NCBI GenBank assembly: GCA_002373995.1
Contig: DFLB01000045.1
Coordinates: 21,888-85,887 of the forward strand
DNA length: 64,000 bases
Direction of reading: 5' to 3'
DNA from: Bacteroidales bacterium UBA3630
Lineage (GTDB): Bacteria; Bacteroidota; Bacteroidia; Bacteroidales; P3
Both the position numbers and the translations under genes were made by a program. Of this stretch, positions 16,093-24,710 are shown one piece after another. Below the pieces are notes generated by a model, which saw nothing but the letters and a program-made list of their open reading frames with translations, did no database searches and was not told the DNA's origin. The number at the start of each line of letters is the position of its first letter. Position 1 is the stretch's first letter.

Positions 16093-16581
16093 ATGAAAAA
16101 GATTTTCAGTGCATTGGGGATAATTCTGCTTGTGGGGCTATTGTGCGGGTGCTTTCCTGACTTCCATTATCTTGGACATGCGGAAAGGCCACCGAAGAGA
16201 TATAACTATGACTACATATCTGTCAATGATTTTTTTAAGAATATTGGTGAAATAGCGCATGGTGACACGGTCATGTTGTGGGGGTGGCGTAAGAACTGGT
16301 GTGACCTGAAGTTTGATGTATTGCAGTATGGCAATTATACTAATTATATTCCATTAATACTGAGTGGCAACCCGAATGATACGGTCTCAGGAGTGTCTGC
16401 CAGTTCGGCTGGATGTGTCAATATAAGTATCTGGAACGTTGATACCCTTGATTACTTAGAGAACTGCCGGACAACGGACATCTGGAGAGTGACGGTGGTC
16501 ATTCATTTTGAAATGTGTGGGCCGGAAGAGGGTGCATTTGGTGACTGCTATAATGAGTATAATACAATACACACACGTTGA
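16093..16581 (+). CDS. Island lipoprotein 4
   Basis: 162 residues, signal ending LLCGC. Mature part: helix YISVNDFFKNIGEI, then HGDTVMLWGWRKNW, matching the island pattern of a helix followed by a GDTxxLxGx strand (possible OB-fold). Later it has a hydrophobic strand WRVTVVIHFEMCG. The N-terminus MKKIFSALG differs from the MKRI- start of most island genes. AT-rich. No Spi remnant follows; the next unit begins with a decayed leader. Confidence 0.7.
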   Translation: MKKIFSALGIILLVGLLCGCFPDFHYLGHAERPPKRYNYDYISVNDFFKNIGEIAHGDTVMLWGWRKNWCDLKFDVLQYGNYTNYIPLILSGNPNDTVSGVSASSAGCVNISIWNVDTLDYLENCRTTDIWRVTVVIHFEMCGPEEGAFGDCYNEYNTIHTR

Positions 16582-16612
16582 GATGCTATGAAAAAGAGTC
16601 GGGGCAAAAGCC

Positions 16613-16648
16613 CTGCAGAAACAGATGAACGAAATAAATACAGACCCC
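16613..16648 (+). repeat. Leader module copy 5 (diverged)
   Basis: CTG CAG AAA CAG ATG AAC GAA ATA AAT, reading LQKQMNEIN, runs to just before the next lipoprotein ATG. The usual AACAAAGAAT spacer is lost. Confidence 0.65.
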
Positions 16649-17227
16649 ATGAAGAAGAAATATATTTTGATGTCAATAGCCGTCCTGTGTGCAGTGATTG
16701 CTGGATGCGATCGCAGGAGTGATTGTTCGCAAGAAAGAGAAGTTAATTACGGTAGAGCTCTGCGGCCACCAAGATTTTATTCTTCAACATATATGTTGCT
16801 TTCGGATTTTACGGAGCATTATTGGGATTTGGTGGATGGCGATACATTGCGGTTGAAGGCATATCTGCGTCAGGTTCACCGACAGAATGGGGATGCCGCG
16901 GATGGGTATTACCTGTCACTACATGGTACTCCTTTAGACAATGAACAAAGTACAAAAGGCATCATTTCTGACTATATAGAACATGAGAAAATGATTATTG
17001 TTTCACCCAGAGTGACGATGGATCCATACTATCTAAAGTATATAGTGAGAGATATACCCTATGTGACAGAAGATTGTTATGATACACTGAAACGTAGATT
17101 GTGCGAGGTGGAAGGCATTATTCGTTTTGTGCATTACGGAGATGTAGGATATTGTGCTGAAGCATGTTATCTTCTTGTTTCAGATTGGGACAACCAATTG
17201 AGCCACATTTTAAATCAAGAACCATGA
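16649..17227 (+). CDS. Island lipoprotein 5
   Basis: 192 residues from the ATG at 16649, chosen because it puts the lipoprotein signal (LMSIAVLCAVIAGC) at the N-terminus; the frame is open 24 nt further upstream through the leader repeat. Mature part: YMLLSDFTEHYWDLV, then DGDTLRLKAYLRQV, again helix plus GDT strand, followed by a longer domain with LCEVEGIIRFVHYGDVG. Its stop overlaps the start of the Spi-like gene (ATGA), implying coupled translation of lipoprotein and inhibitor. Confidence 0.72.
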   Translation: MKKKYILMSIAVLCAVIAGCDRRSDCSQEREVNYGRALRPPRFYSSTYMLLSDFTEHYWDLVDGDTLRLKAYLRQVHRQNGDAADGYYLSLHGTPLDNEQSTKGIISDYIEHEKMIIVSPRVTMDPYYLKYIVRDIPYVTEDCYDTLKRRLCEVEGIIRFVHYGDVGYCAEACYLLVSDWDNQLSHILNQEP

Positions 17228-17613
17228 AAAATGAACTATTTTTTATATTGTTTTTTTGTATTGCATCATCGTATGCCCAAGCAACTATGGGAATATACAC
17301 GACGGAAGACGAGGCTGTTGCTGTTGCGACCAATACAATCAAGATGAGGGGGATACATCCGAGTACGGAGTTTATGGTGTATGCTGTTCCATGTGGCGAC
17401 CATGTGGCATTGTATGAAGTAGTCTTTGCGAGCGGGCAGTCTGTTATTGTGTCTGGGCACAAAGTTGAAAATCCTGTGGTGGCAGTGAATGAATATGCCA
17501 ACGGCATATCGTATTTGCAATACCCGGATGACCACCCGGCAGGGTATCTTAATATGCTCAATCGGGTCCGTTCTGTACAGACATCATGTCATGGCAAAGC
17601 GGATACTTGGTAA
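17224..17613 (+). CDS. Stand-alone Spi-like (C10 prodomain) protein, putative protease inhibitor
   Basis: 129 residues. Signal peptide (MKNELFFILFFCIASSYAQ), then one domain alignable with the prodomain of the C10 protease at 12635: LYEVVFASGQSVIVSGHKVE here against LLYEVIIENGMSVLVSGHKG there, both followed by a PVVAV/PVLAY strand. There is no catalytic domain. In Streptococcus pyogenes (Spi) and Bacteroides fragilis (Bfi proteins), free prodomain-like proteins inhibit C10 proteases, so self-protection is a sensible role. It could also be a protease gene truncated after its prodomain, since the C-terminus ends abruptly before a leader module. Overlaps the upstream lipoprotein by 4 nt. Confidence 0.72.
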   Translation: MKNELFFILFFCIASSYAQATMGIYTTEDEAVAVATNTIKMRGIHPSTEFMVYAVPCGDHVALYEVVFASGQSVIVSGHKVENPVVAVNEYANGISYLQYPDDHPAGYLNMLNRVRSVQTSCHGKADTW

Positions 17614-17629
17614 GGCCAGAGCAACGACC

Positions 17630-17676
17630 CTGCAGAAACAGATAAACGAAATGAAAACCAATAAATAACAAAGAAT
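17630..17676 (+). repeat. Leader module copy 6
   Basis: CTG CAG AAA CAG ATA AAC GAA ATG then AAAACCAATAAATAACAAAG and AAT-ATG: reads LQKQINEMKTNK-stop. A near-complete copy of the coiled-coil 3' end. Confidence 0.82.
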
Positions 17677-18135
17677 ATGAAACGGTTGGTGTTGCTTATG
17701 GTGATTGTTGTGGCGATAGTGGAAGGATGCGGCATTCCCTCAGTATGCAACGGGATGGCTCCAAAGGAATATGAGCTTAAATGGAATGAATATAATGGTG
17801 TAGATGAGTTCCGTCGCTACTTTTCTGGTTATGAGACGACGATAATGCAACATATTGGTGATACCATTAAATTATATGGATATTTGTCACCGGCAGTATG
17901 TCATAATAGTGAAGATCAGGAATACTTCGATGGTGGACAAGGCTTTGACCTATTCAGTTCTGCGGATGGCGGCAGTGCTGTTTATGTGTTCTCTGGCGGG
18001 AATTTGTCTATCCCATTGTCGTTCATCTACAAGAAGATATATATGATAGGTATCTTTGCTTATGACGAGAATATGGGTTGCAGGCATGGCTCATATTTAA
18101 GATTAGTTTCGTTAGATACAGTGCTCAATAAATAG
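17677..18135 (+). CDS. Island lipoprotein 6
   Basis: 152 residues, lipobox AIVEGC. Mature part begins WNEYNGVDEFRRYFSGYE, then HIGDTIKLYGYLSP: close to lipoproteins 7 and 8 in this segment (helix, then GDTIK.(R/Y)GYL) but different afterwards. Possible OB-fold. The region where a Spi/C10 gene would follow is occupied by an ATGAAATATATT start running straight into the inverted-repeat element. Confidence 0.72.
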   Translation: MKRLVLLMVIVVAIVEGCGIPSVCNGMAPKEYELKWNEYNGVDEFRRYFSGYETTIMQHIGDTIKLYGYLSPAVCHNSEDQEYFDGGQGFDLFSSADGGSAVYVFSGGNLSIPLSFIYKKIYMIGIFAYDENMGCRHGSYLRLVSLDTVLNK

Positions 18136-18169
18136 CTCTATAAATAAGTGCATTATGAAATATATTCTA

Positions 18170-18296
18170 CCCATTGGCGGAATTAAACGACAAGCAAATT
18201 GTTTGCCAAGGCGAGGAAGCATATCGAGACGGTGTTACCTAAACAATCTGCCGATTGGCAGAGTTAAATACGCACTGGTTTAATTCCGCCAACGGG
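18170..18296. repeat. 127-bp inverted-repeat element, full copy A
   Basis: Ends are CCCATTGGCGGAATTAAAC and its inverse GTTTAATTCCGCCAACGGG, with one mismatch. A third, diverged copy of the end motif (CCGATTGGCAGAGTTAAAT) lies inside, so the right third alone can fold as a hairpin. The interior (GACAAGCAAATTGTTTGCC and on) has no transposase. MITE-like in layout. 95% or more identical to 18823-18949. Confidence 0.82.
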
Positions 18297-18368
18297 TAAA
18301 ATTATAATAAAACCATAAAAACAAGTATAATTGCATTTGGTGTCAAAAACCAATAAATAACAAAGAAT
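18297..18368 (+). repeat. Long leader, copy 7
   Basis: From the element end to the ATG: TAAAATTATAATAAAACCAT, AAAAACAAGTATAATTGCAT, TTGGTGTC, AAAACCAATAAATAACAAAG. Identical to 18950-19021 except for one base near the ATG. Confidence 0.82.
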
Positions 18369-18815
18369 ATGAAACGGATAATATTGATGATGGCAGTATT
18401 GGCGGCGTTGCTGGCAGTGGCGTCGTGCGAGAAGATATCACATTGTTTGACAGGCCCCTATGCGCCGGCCGATGCCTCGGTTTCGTGGACAGACTACAAC
18501 AGTGTCGAGGCCTTGGTAAAATACTTTGACGGACATGATAGCACGTTGTATCAACACAATGGGGAGACGATAAAGGTATCCGGGTACTACATGCAAGATC
18601 TTGATCGATGGCAATGGACATGCCTTGCCTCTGAGCCTAAGAAGTCAGCGAAATATGCTGTTCTTTTGGAATTTCCAACAGGGGGTAAAATACCACAACT
18701 TGAGGAAGGAGAAATGTATGATGTTACGGCAACAATTGTTGCGGAATCTGTCAAGGACGATGTCTGCCAGGCTTTTTCCTTAGTCCTGCATCCCCAAAAG
18801 ATTGAGAAGAGATGA
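18369..18815 (+). CDS. Island lipoprotein 7
   Basis: 148 residues, lipobox AVASC. The first 60 residues (SHCLTGPYAPADA, DYNSVEALVKYFDGHDSTLY) are nearly identical to lipoprotein 8, then the two diverge abruptly after YQH. The mature part fits the helix plus GETIKVSGYY pattern. The C-terminal half (EEGEMYDVTATIVAESVKD) is unique. The sharp identity boundary at about 18560 shows recombination or gene conversion within the gene. Confidence 0.75.
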   Translation: MKRIILMMAVLAALLAVASCEKISHCLTGPYAPADASVSWTDYNSVEALVKYFDGHDSTLYQHNGETIKVSGYYMQDLDRWQWTCLASEPKKSAKYAVLLEFPTGGKIPQLEEGEMYDVTATIVAESVKDDVCQAFSLVLHPQKIEKR

Positions 18816-18822
18816 AAAATAA

Positions 18823-18949
18823 CCCATTGGCGGAATTAAACGACAAGCAAATCGTTTGCCAAGGCGAGGAAGCATATCGAGACGGTATTACTTAAACAAT
18901 CAGCCGATTGGCAGAGTCAAATATGCTCTGGTTTAATTCCGCCAACGGG
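18823..18949. repeat. 127-bp inverted-repeat element, full copy B
   Basis: Same length and ends as copy A, with a few substitutions. The left flank differs from copy A (both merely follow ATGAAA-like sequence), so the shared block begins at the element edge and runs through the leader into lipoprotein 8. Confidence 0.82.
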
Positions 18950-19021
18950 TAAAATTATAATAAAACCATAAAAACAAGTATAATTGCATTTGGTGTCAAA
19001 AACCAATAAATAACAAAGGAT
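18950..19021 (+). repeat. Long leader, copy 8
   Basis: Same 72-nt leader as 18297-18368; spacer reads AACAAAGGAT before ATG. Confidence 0.82.
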
Positions 19022-19477
19022 ATGAAACGGATAATATTGATGATGGCAGTATTGGCGGTGTCGCTGGCAGTGGCGTCGTGCGAGAAGATATCACATTGTT
19101 TGACAGGCCCCTATGCGCCGGCCGATGCCTTGGTTTCGTGGACAGACTACAACAGTGTCGAGGCCTTGGTAAAATACTTTGACGGACACGATAGCACGTT
19201 GTATCAGCATCAGGGTGATACAATCAAGGTGCGGGGGTATCTCTCATTTTTGGATAGGGATGGCAGTAACTGTTCAGCGGCTTGGTATGTAGCATCCGAT
19301 ACATCGTCTGCGCCAAAGGCCACAATATCGGTTGTAATGTTGGATGGTTATAATTACGGTTTTCGACAGGGATGTGAGTATAATATGACAGTCAAAATCA
19401 GTCCATTGAGCATTAAGAACGAACCGTGCCGTAAGTATATGTTTTGTGTTCAACCACTAATATGGAATGTGCAGTGA
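19022..19477 (+). CDS. Island lipoprotein 8
   Basis: 151 residues, lipobox AVASC. Residues 1-60 are almost identical to lipoprotein 7; the remainder (GDTIKVRGYLSFLDRDGSNC and a C-terminus CRKYMFCVQPL) is distinct. The block shared with the upstream unit runs from 18823 to about 19213 and copies 18170 to about 18560. Same possible OB-fold layout. Last intact gene of the island. Confidence 0.75.
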   Translation: MKRIILMMAVLAVSLAVASCEKISHCLTGPYAPADALVSWTDYNSVEALVKYFDGHDSTLYQHQGDTIKVRGYLSFLDRDGSNCSAAWYVASDTSSAPKATISVVMLDGYNYGFRQGCEYNMTVKISPLSIKNEPCRKYMFCVQPLIWNVQ

Positions 19478-19566
19478 ATAATAGATCTTTAGGGATACTG
19501 CTATTGTTGAGCATGATGATAGAGAATATTCTATTTGCGCAACAAGTAATGGAGAGAGACTGTTAA
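19462..19566 (+). pseudogene. Signal peptide remnant of a further Spi/C10-type gene
   Basis: An ATG overlapping the end of lipoprotein 8 opens 34 codons: MECAVNNRSLGILLLLSMMI, then ENILFAQQVMERDC and a stop. This is a signal peptide and cleavage site with nothing after it, in the slot where Spi/C10 genes follow lipoproteins elsewhere. Short, so uncertain. Confidence 0.4.
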
Positions 19567-19612
19567 TGTGGCATTCTTTTAGGAGGCTGAGGGTCTGTTG
19601 TTTCCGGGTTCT

Positions 19613-19663
19613 TGGTCCGGAGATGGTCCGAGGATGGTCCGGTGGTGGTCCGGAGATGGTCCG
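19613..19663. repeat. GGTCCG decamer repeat, locus 2
   Basis: Five units (TGGTCCGGAGA, TGGTCCGAGGA and so on) between the island and the ribosomal operon promoter. The remainder of the 19567-19987 gap, apart from the promoter, shows no gene. Confidence 0.85.
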
Positions 19664-19879
19664 ACAAAGTGCGGATGAGTGGCGGAGGTGGGGCGCTGGG
19701 GCGACGGTGTGCCGGCGGTTGAAAAATTGTTGAAAAGCGCTCCCGACGGGCCGTTTTTGCTGTTGATAAGTCGTCCGCGAGGCGAAAAAACAAGTGTTAA
19801 ATTCATTTTGTAAGGTGCTGGTCTACAGGTGCTGCGCGAGATTTTAACTTTTTTTAACTCCCGTGTGCCGGCGGGATGC

Positions 19880-19910
19880 TTTGCCGGAATGGAAAATAGT
19901 TGTACTTTTG
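19880..19910 (+). promoter_or_regulatory. Promoter of the rpsL-rpsG-fusA ribosomal operon
   Basis: TTTG (19880-19883), 19 nt, TACTTTTG (19903-19910): a full Bacteroidota promoter match, giving a 5' UTR of about 70 nt before rpsL. Confidence 0.85.
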
Positions 19911-19987
19911 CAATTCCTTTTTGGGCGAGTTGTGCCCTGAAATGAATGTGAAAATCAAGTAATAAAAATAAAAACAAGAAAGAAAAA

Positions 19988-20371
19988 ATGCCAACAATTC
20001 AGCAATTAGTTCGCAAAGGACGTCAGCAGATGGAGTACAAGAGCAAGTCTCCTGCCCTCGACAGCTGCCCGCAGCGTCGCGGTGTCTGCACGCGTGTGTA
20101 CACCACCACCCCCAAGAAACCTAACTCGGCCATGCGTAAGGTGGCCCGTGTTCGTTTGACCAACGGCAAGGAGGTCAACGCCTACATTCCGGGTGAGGGT
20201 CACAACCTGCAGGAGCACTCGATCGTGATGATCCGCGGAGGCCGTGTGAAGGACCTTCCGGGTGTGCGTTACCACATCATCCGCGGTGCGTTGGACACCA
20301 GCGGTGTGGACGGTCGCAAGCAGCGCCGCTCGAAGTACGGTGCCAAGCGTCCGAAACAGGCCGGCAAGTAA
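19988..20371 (+). CDS. rpsL: 30S ribosomal protein S12 (uS12)
   Basis: 127 residues. Sits at the decoding centre and helps check codon-anticodon pairing. The decoding loops [16 protein letters not shown] and [14 protein letters not shown] are intact with the lysines whose mutation gives streptomycin resistance unchanged, so the wild-type (sensitive) form is predicted. First gene of the str-like operon. The spacer to rpsG consists of GTTTAAAG-type short repeats. Confidence 0.98.
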   Translation: MPTIQQLVRKGRQQMEYKSKSPALDSCPQRRGVCTRVYTTTPKKPNSAMRKVARVRLTNGKEVNAYIPGEGHNLQEHSIVMIRGGRVKDLPGVRYHIIRGALDTSGVDGRKQRRSKYGAKRPKQAGK

Positions 20372-20414
20372 TCAAGTTTAAAGATCAGAGTTTAAAGTTA
20401 AAAGTTTATTAGCA

Positions 20415-20882
20415 ATGAGAAAAGCTAAGCCCAAGAAAAGAATAATCCTTCCGGATCCGAAATACAACGATGTACAGGTCACCAAGTTTGTCAACAACCT
20501 GATGATGGGTGGCAAGAAGACGATCGCCTACCGCATATTCTACGATGCAATCGACGTGGTGAGCGAGCGCACCAAGGAGGACGGCCTGGAGGTGTGGAAG
20601 AAGGCCCTGGCCAATGTGACGCCGAGCGTCGAGGTGCGCAGCAAGCGCATCGGCGGTGCCACGTTCCAGATCCCGACCGAGATCCGTGCCGAGCGCAAGC
20701 AGAGCATCGGCATGAAGAACCTGATCGGTTTCTCGCGCAAGCGCAGTGAGAAGACGATGGCCCTGAAGCTGGCTGCCGAGATTCAGGCTGCCTACAAGGA
20801 GGAGGGTGCCGCCTTCAAGCGCAAGGAGGATATCCACCGCATGGCCGACGCCAACAAGGCTTTCTCGCACTTCAGAGCATAA
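20415..20882 (+). CDS. rpsG: 30S ribosomal protein S7 (uS7)
   Basis: 155 residues, the common short form. Nucleates assembly of the 16S 3' domain and contacts E-site tRNA. N-terminal basic arm ([19 protein letters not shown]) and the RRVGGATFQ-like strand (here [11 protein letters not shown]) are present. Lies between rpsL and fusA as in other bacteria. Confidence 0.98.
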   Translation: MRKAKPKKRIILPDPKYNDVQVTKFVNNLMMGGKKTIAYRIFYDAIDVVSERTKEDGLEVWKKALANVTPSVEVRSKRIGGATFQIPTEIRAERKQSIGMKNLIGFSRKRSEKTMALKLAAEIQAAYKEEGAAFKRKEDIHRMADANKAFSHFRA

Positions 20883-20927
20883 TATAATAAAGTATACATT
20901 TAACATTACCGCTACAAGCAACAGCAC

Positions 20928-23015
20928 ATGTCAGATCTCCACTACACACGCAACATCGGCATTATGGCCCATATCGACGCCGGCAAGACGACGACGACGG
21001 AGCGTATCCTTTTCTATACCGGCAAGAACTACAAGCTGGGGGAGACGCACGAAGGTAGCGCCACAATGGACTGGATGGTGCAGGAACAGGAGCGCGGCAT
21101 CACAATCACCTCGGCCGCCACGACGGTGTATTGGGACTGGCACAATAACCGCTACAAGTACAATATCATCGACACCCCGGGCCATGTGGACTTCACCGTC
21201 GAGGTGGAGCGCTCGCTGCGGGTGCTCGACGGGGCGATAGCCATCTTCTGCGCTGTGGGCGGCGTGGAACCGCAGAGCGAGACTGTCTGGCGCCAGGCTG
21301 ACAAGTACGAGGTGCCGCGCATCGCGTTCATCAACAAGATGGACCGTGCGGGGGCCGACTTCTTCTCGGTGGTGAACCAGATCAAGGAGCGCCTCGGCGC
21401 CAACCCCATCCCGATAGAGATACCCATCGGCCAGGAGGATTTGTACAAAGGCGTGGTGGACTTGATTGCGAACAAGGCCCTGGTGTGGGATGAGAGCTCG
21501 AACGGTCAGCGTTTCGAGGAGATAGCCATGCCGGAAGACCTGAAAGAGACGGTGGCTGAATACCGGCAGAAGCTGGTGGAAGGCGTTGCCGAGGAGAACG
21601 AGGAACTGATGATGAAGTTCTTCGACGACCCCGACAGCATCACGGCCGACGAGATTATCGCCGAGATACGCAAGGCCACGCTGGCACGCAAGATTGTCCC
21701 CGTGATGTGCGGCTCGGCCTTCAAGAACAAGGGCGTGCAGACGTTGCTTGACGCTGTGGCGGCTTTCCTGCCCAGCCCGTTAGACAAGCCCGAGGTGCAG
21801 GGCATCAACCCCAGAACCGAGAAGGAGGAGACGCGCAAGGTCGACGTCAAGGCCCCGTTCTCGGCCCTGGCCTTCAAGATTGCCACCGACCCCTATGTGG
21901 GGCGGCTGTGCTTCTTCCGCGTGTACAGCGGTGCGCTGGAGAGCGGCTCGTATGTCTACAACGCCAATACCGGCAAGAAGGAACGTATCTCGCGCATCAT
22001 GCAGATGCATTCCAACAAGCAAAACCCGCTGGAACGCATCGAGGCTGGCGACATCGGCGCCGCCGTGGGCTTCAAGGATATCAAGACGGGTCATACGCTC
22101 TGCGACGAGCAGCACCCGATAGTGCTCGAGTCGATGAAGTTCCCCGAGCCTGTCATCAGCATCGCCGTGGAACCGCACACGCAGGCCGATATGGACAAGA
22201 TGACCAACGCCTTGCAGAAACTCGTCGAGGAGGATCCCACCTTCCGCGTGAAGACCGACGAGGTGAGCGGCCAGACCGTCATCAGCGGCATGGGCGAGTT
22301 GCACCTTGACATCATCATGGACCGTCTGCGTCGCGAGTTCGGTGTCGACGTGAACCAGGGGCGTCCCGAGGTGGCCTACAAGGAGGCCATCACCACCACG
22401 GTGCAGCACCACGAGATTTACAAGAAGCAGACGGGCGGCAAGGGTAAGTTTGCCGACGTGCTGTTCGAAATCGGCCCCGCCGACGAAGGCTTTGTGGGCC
22501 TGCAGTTCATCAATGAGGTCAAGGGTGGCAACATCCCGAAGGAATATATGCCCGCTATCGAAAAAGGCTTCAAGGAAGCTATGCAGAACGGTGTTCTGGC
22601 GGGCTATCCAATGGACTCGATGAAGGTGCGTGTGCTCGATGGCTCGTTCCATCCAGTGGACAGCGACCAGCTGAGTTTCGAACTCTGCGCCAAGATAGGC
22701 TTCAAGGCAGCCTGCCGCAAGGCCAACCCTGTGCTGCTCGAGCCCATTATGAAACTCGAGGTACTGACCCCCGATGCCTATGTGGGCGACGTCACCGGCG
22801 ACCTGAACCGTCGACGCGGCATGCTGGAGAACATCACCGCCAAGGTGGGTGTGCAGGCCATCCATGCCAAGGTGCCGCTGGAGCAGATGTTCGGCTACGT
22901 CACCTCGCTACGCACGATTACCTCGGGGCGAGCCAACTCGACGATGGAATTCTCGCACTATGCCGAGCTCTCGCGTGAACAGCAGGAAGGTATATTATCG
23001 AATAAAAATAATTAA
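20928..23015 (+). CDS. fusA: Elongation factor G
   Basis: 695-residue translocation GTPase. G1 [13 protein letters not shown]2 switch with [12 protein letters not shown]3 [10 protein letters not shown]4 NKMDRAG and G5 GSAFKNKG lie in order; domains II-V follow, with the domain IV segment near [11 protein letters not shown] and the EF-G C-terminus. No insertion. tuf is not adjacent: rpsJ follows directly, joining the str and S10 clusters. Confidence 0.98.
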   Translation: MSDLHYTRNIGIMAHIDAGKTTTTERILFYTGKNYKLGETHEGSATMDWMVQEQERGITITSAATTVYWDWHNNRYKYNIIDTPGHVDFTVEVERSLRVLDGAIAIFCAVGGVEPQSETVWRQADKYEVPRIAFINKMDRAGADFFSVVNQIKERLGANPIPIEIPIGQEDLYKGVVDLIANKALVWDESSNGQRFEEIAMPEDLKETVAEYRQKLVEGVAEENEELMMKFFDDPDSITADEIIAEIRKATLARKIVPVMCGSAFKNKGVQTLLDAVAAFLPSPLDKPEVQGINPRTEKEETRKVDVKAPFSALAFKIATDPYVGRLCFFRVYSGALESGSYVYNANTGKKERISRIMQMHSNKQNPLERIEAGDIGAAVGFKDIKTGHTLCDEQHPIVLESMKFPEPVISIAVEPHTQADMDKMTNALQKLVEEDPTFRVKTDEVSGQTVISGMGELHLDIIMDRLRREFGVDVNQGRPEVAYKEAITTTVQHHEIYKKQTGGKGKFADVLFEIGPADEGFVGLQFINEVKGGNIPKEYMPAIEKGFKEAMQNGVLAGYPMDSMKVRVLDGSFHPVDSDQLSFELCAKIGFKAACRKANPVLLEPIMKLEVLTPDAYVGDVTGDLNRRRGMLENITAKVGVQAIHAKVPLEQMFGYVTSLRTITSGRANSTMEFSHYAELSREQQEGILSNKNN

Positions 23016-23027
23016 CAAATAAAAACA

Positions 23028-23336
23028 ATGAGTCAAAGAATCAGAATCAAGCTCAAATCTTACGACCACAATCTCGTCGACAAGTCGGCGGAAAAGATTG
23101 TGAAGACCGTTAAGATGACTGGCGCAGTGGTCAATGGCCCCATACCCCTGCCTACCAACAAGAAGATTTTCACGGTGAACCGTTCGACCTTCGTCAACAA
23201 GAAGTCGCGCGAGCAGTTCGAGCTCAACACCTACAAGCGCTTGATGGACATCGAGATCAACGATCGCGCGAAGACCATCGACGCCCTGATGAAACTCGAA
23301 CTTCCGAGCGGTGTGGAAGTGGAAATCAAAGTGTGA
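23028..23336 (+). CDS. rpsJ: 30S ribosomal protein S10 (uS10)
   Basis: 102 residues. Component of the 30S head; in E. coli also the NusE antitermination partner. The loop with [20 protein letters not shown] is the conserved S10 signature. It follows fusA by only 12 nt, so the S10 cluster is probably read from the rpsL promoter as well. Confidence 0.98.
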   Translation: MSQRIRIKLKSYDHNLVDKSAEKIVKTVKMTGAVVNGPIPLPTNKKIFTVNRSTFVNKKSREQFELNTYKRLMDIEINDRAKTIDALMKLELPSGVEVEIKV

Positions 23337-23406
23337 GTTTAATCAGCCTATGTCAAGATAGATAAGCTGAATTGTCTAACAAAAAGAACAAATCCAACTA
23401 AAGAAA

Positions 23407-24036
23407 ATGTCAGGATTAATCGGAAAGAAAATCGGAATGACCAGTCTTTTTGATGCCGACGGAAAACAGATTCCGTGCACAGTGATTGAAGCTGGTCCTT
23501 GTGTCGTGACACAAGTGAGAACAATCGAGAAGGACGGCTACGAGGCCATCCAGCTTGCTTTCGGCGAGAAGAAAGAGAGCCGCACCAATAAGCCCATGCG
23601 CGGTCACTTTGCCAAGGCAGGCACCACTCCCAAGCAGTATCTGGCTGAGTTTAGCCGCTTTGAGGAGGGTCATAAGAAGAAGTTCGGTGAGGTGCTCACC
23701 GTCGAGGTGTTCCAGGAAGGCGAGTTTGTCGACGTTGTTGGCACATCGAAAGGTAAAGGTTTCCAGGGTGTCGTCACGCGTCACGGTTTCGGTGGTGTCG
23801 GCGACAAGACGCATGGCCAGCACGACCGTCTGCGCGCCCCGGGTTCAATCGGAGCATCGTCCTATCCTTCGCGTATCTTCAAGGGTATGCGCATGGCCGG
23901 TCAGACCGGCAACCATCGCGTGAAGGTGCAGAACCTCCAGGTGGTGAAGATTATCGCCGAAAAGAACCTCATGCTTGTCAAGGGTTCGGTCCCCGGCCCG
24001 AAAGGTTCTATTGTCAAACTTGAAAGATGGAGTTAA
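23407..24036 (+). CDS. rplC: 50S ribosomal protein L3 (uL3)
   Basis: 209 residues. Early 23S binder whose long loop reaches the peptidyl transferase centre. Conserved [19 protein letters not shown] and the loop with [11 protein letters not shown] are present. The 70-nt gap from rpsJ is the longest spacer in this part of the cluster and may hold a leader, but I see no convincing structure there. Confidence 0.97.
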   Translation: MSGLIGKKIGMTSLFDADGKQIPCTVIEAGPCVVTQVRTIEKDGYEAIQLAFGEKKESRTNKPMRGHFAKAGTTPKQYLAEFSRFEEGHKKKFGEVLTVEVFQEGEFVDVVGTSKGKGFQGVVTRHGFGGVGDKTHGQHDRLRAPGSIGASSYPSRIFKGMRMAGQTGNHRVKVQNLQVVKIIAEKNLMLVKGSVPGPKGSIVKLERWS

Positions 24037-24042
24037 TCAGAC

Positions 24043-24675
24043 ATGGAGATCAAAGTTTATAATATCAACGGAAGCGAAACCGGTAGAACCATCACACTCG
24101 ACGATTCTATCTTCGCCATCGAGCCCAACGACCACGCCATCTACCTCGATGTCAAACAGTATCTGGCCGACAATCGCCAAGGTACTGCCAAGGCCAAGGA
24201 GCGCAGCGAGAACGCCCACAGCACTCGCAAGTTGAAACGTCAGAAAGGCACCGGCGGTGCACGTTCGGGCGATTTGAAGAGCCCCGTTTTCGTGGGTGGT
24301 GGCACCATTTTCGGCCCCAAGCCCCGCGATTACCGCTTCAAGCTGAACATCAAAGTGAAACGCCTCGCCCGTCGCAGCGCCCTGAGCTACAAAGCCAATG
24401 GTAATGCCATGACAGTTGTCGAGAACTTCAGTTTTGAAGGCCCCAAGACCAAAAAGATGATTGAAGTGCTCAATAATCTGAAATTGAATGACAAAAAGTC
24501 ACTTTTTGTGCTTGAGAATCAAAATAATTTCGTATCTTTGTCCGCTAGAAACCTCAAGAACGTGAAGGTGGTAAACGTGTCGCAATTAAATACTTACGAC
24601 ATTGTTAACGCCTCCAATATTGTCGTTTGCGAGGGCTCTTTGGCTGAGATAAACCGCGTTTTGGCAACAAAATAA
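24043..24675 (+). CDS. rplD: 50S ribosomal protein L4 (uL4)
   Basis: 210 residues. Exit-tunnel protein; in E. coli it also represses its own operon. The tunnel loop [12 protein letters not shown] and [13 protein letters not shown] motif are intact, with no macrolide-resistance-type change evident in that loop. Near its 3' end lies a promoter-like TATCTTTG that might add transcription of the genes downstream. Confidence 0.97.
   Translation: MEIKVYNINGSETGRTITLDDSIFAIEPNDHAIYLDVKQYLADNRQGTAKAKERSENAHSTRKLKRQKGTGGARSGDLKSPVFVGGGTIFGPKPRDYRFKLNIKVKRLARRSALSYKANGNAMTVVENFSFEGPKTKKMIEVLNNLKLNDKKSLFVLENQNNFVSLSARNLKNVKVVNVSQLNTYDIVNASNIVVCEGSLAEINRVLATK
24533..24540 (+). promoter_or_regulatory. Possible internal promoter inside rplD
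   Basis: TATCTTTG is an exact -7 consensus lying in an AT-rich patch of rplD; the best upstream TTG is 18 nt away, slightly short. Could serve rplW onward. Match by sequence only. Confidence 0.35.
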
Positions 24676-24710
24676 GGGAAGAGAGAATAACGATTTAAGA
24701 AAGTTTAACA

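Noticed and set aside
18160..18288. Small frames through the inverted-repeat element (for example one starting ATGAAATATATTCTACCC)
   Set aside because: The frame differs between copies and stops inside the element; it is best explained as a signal-peptide start interrupted by the element.
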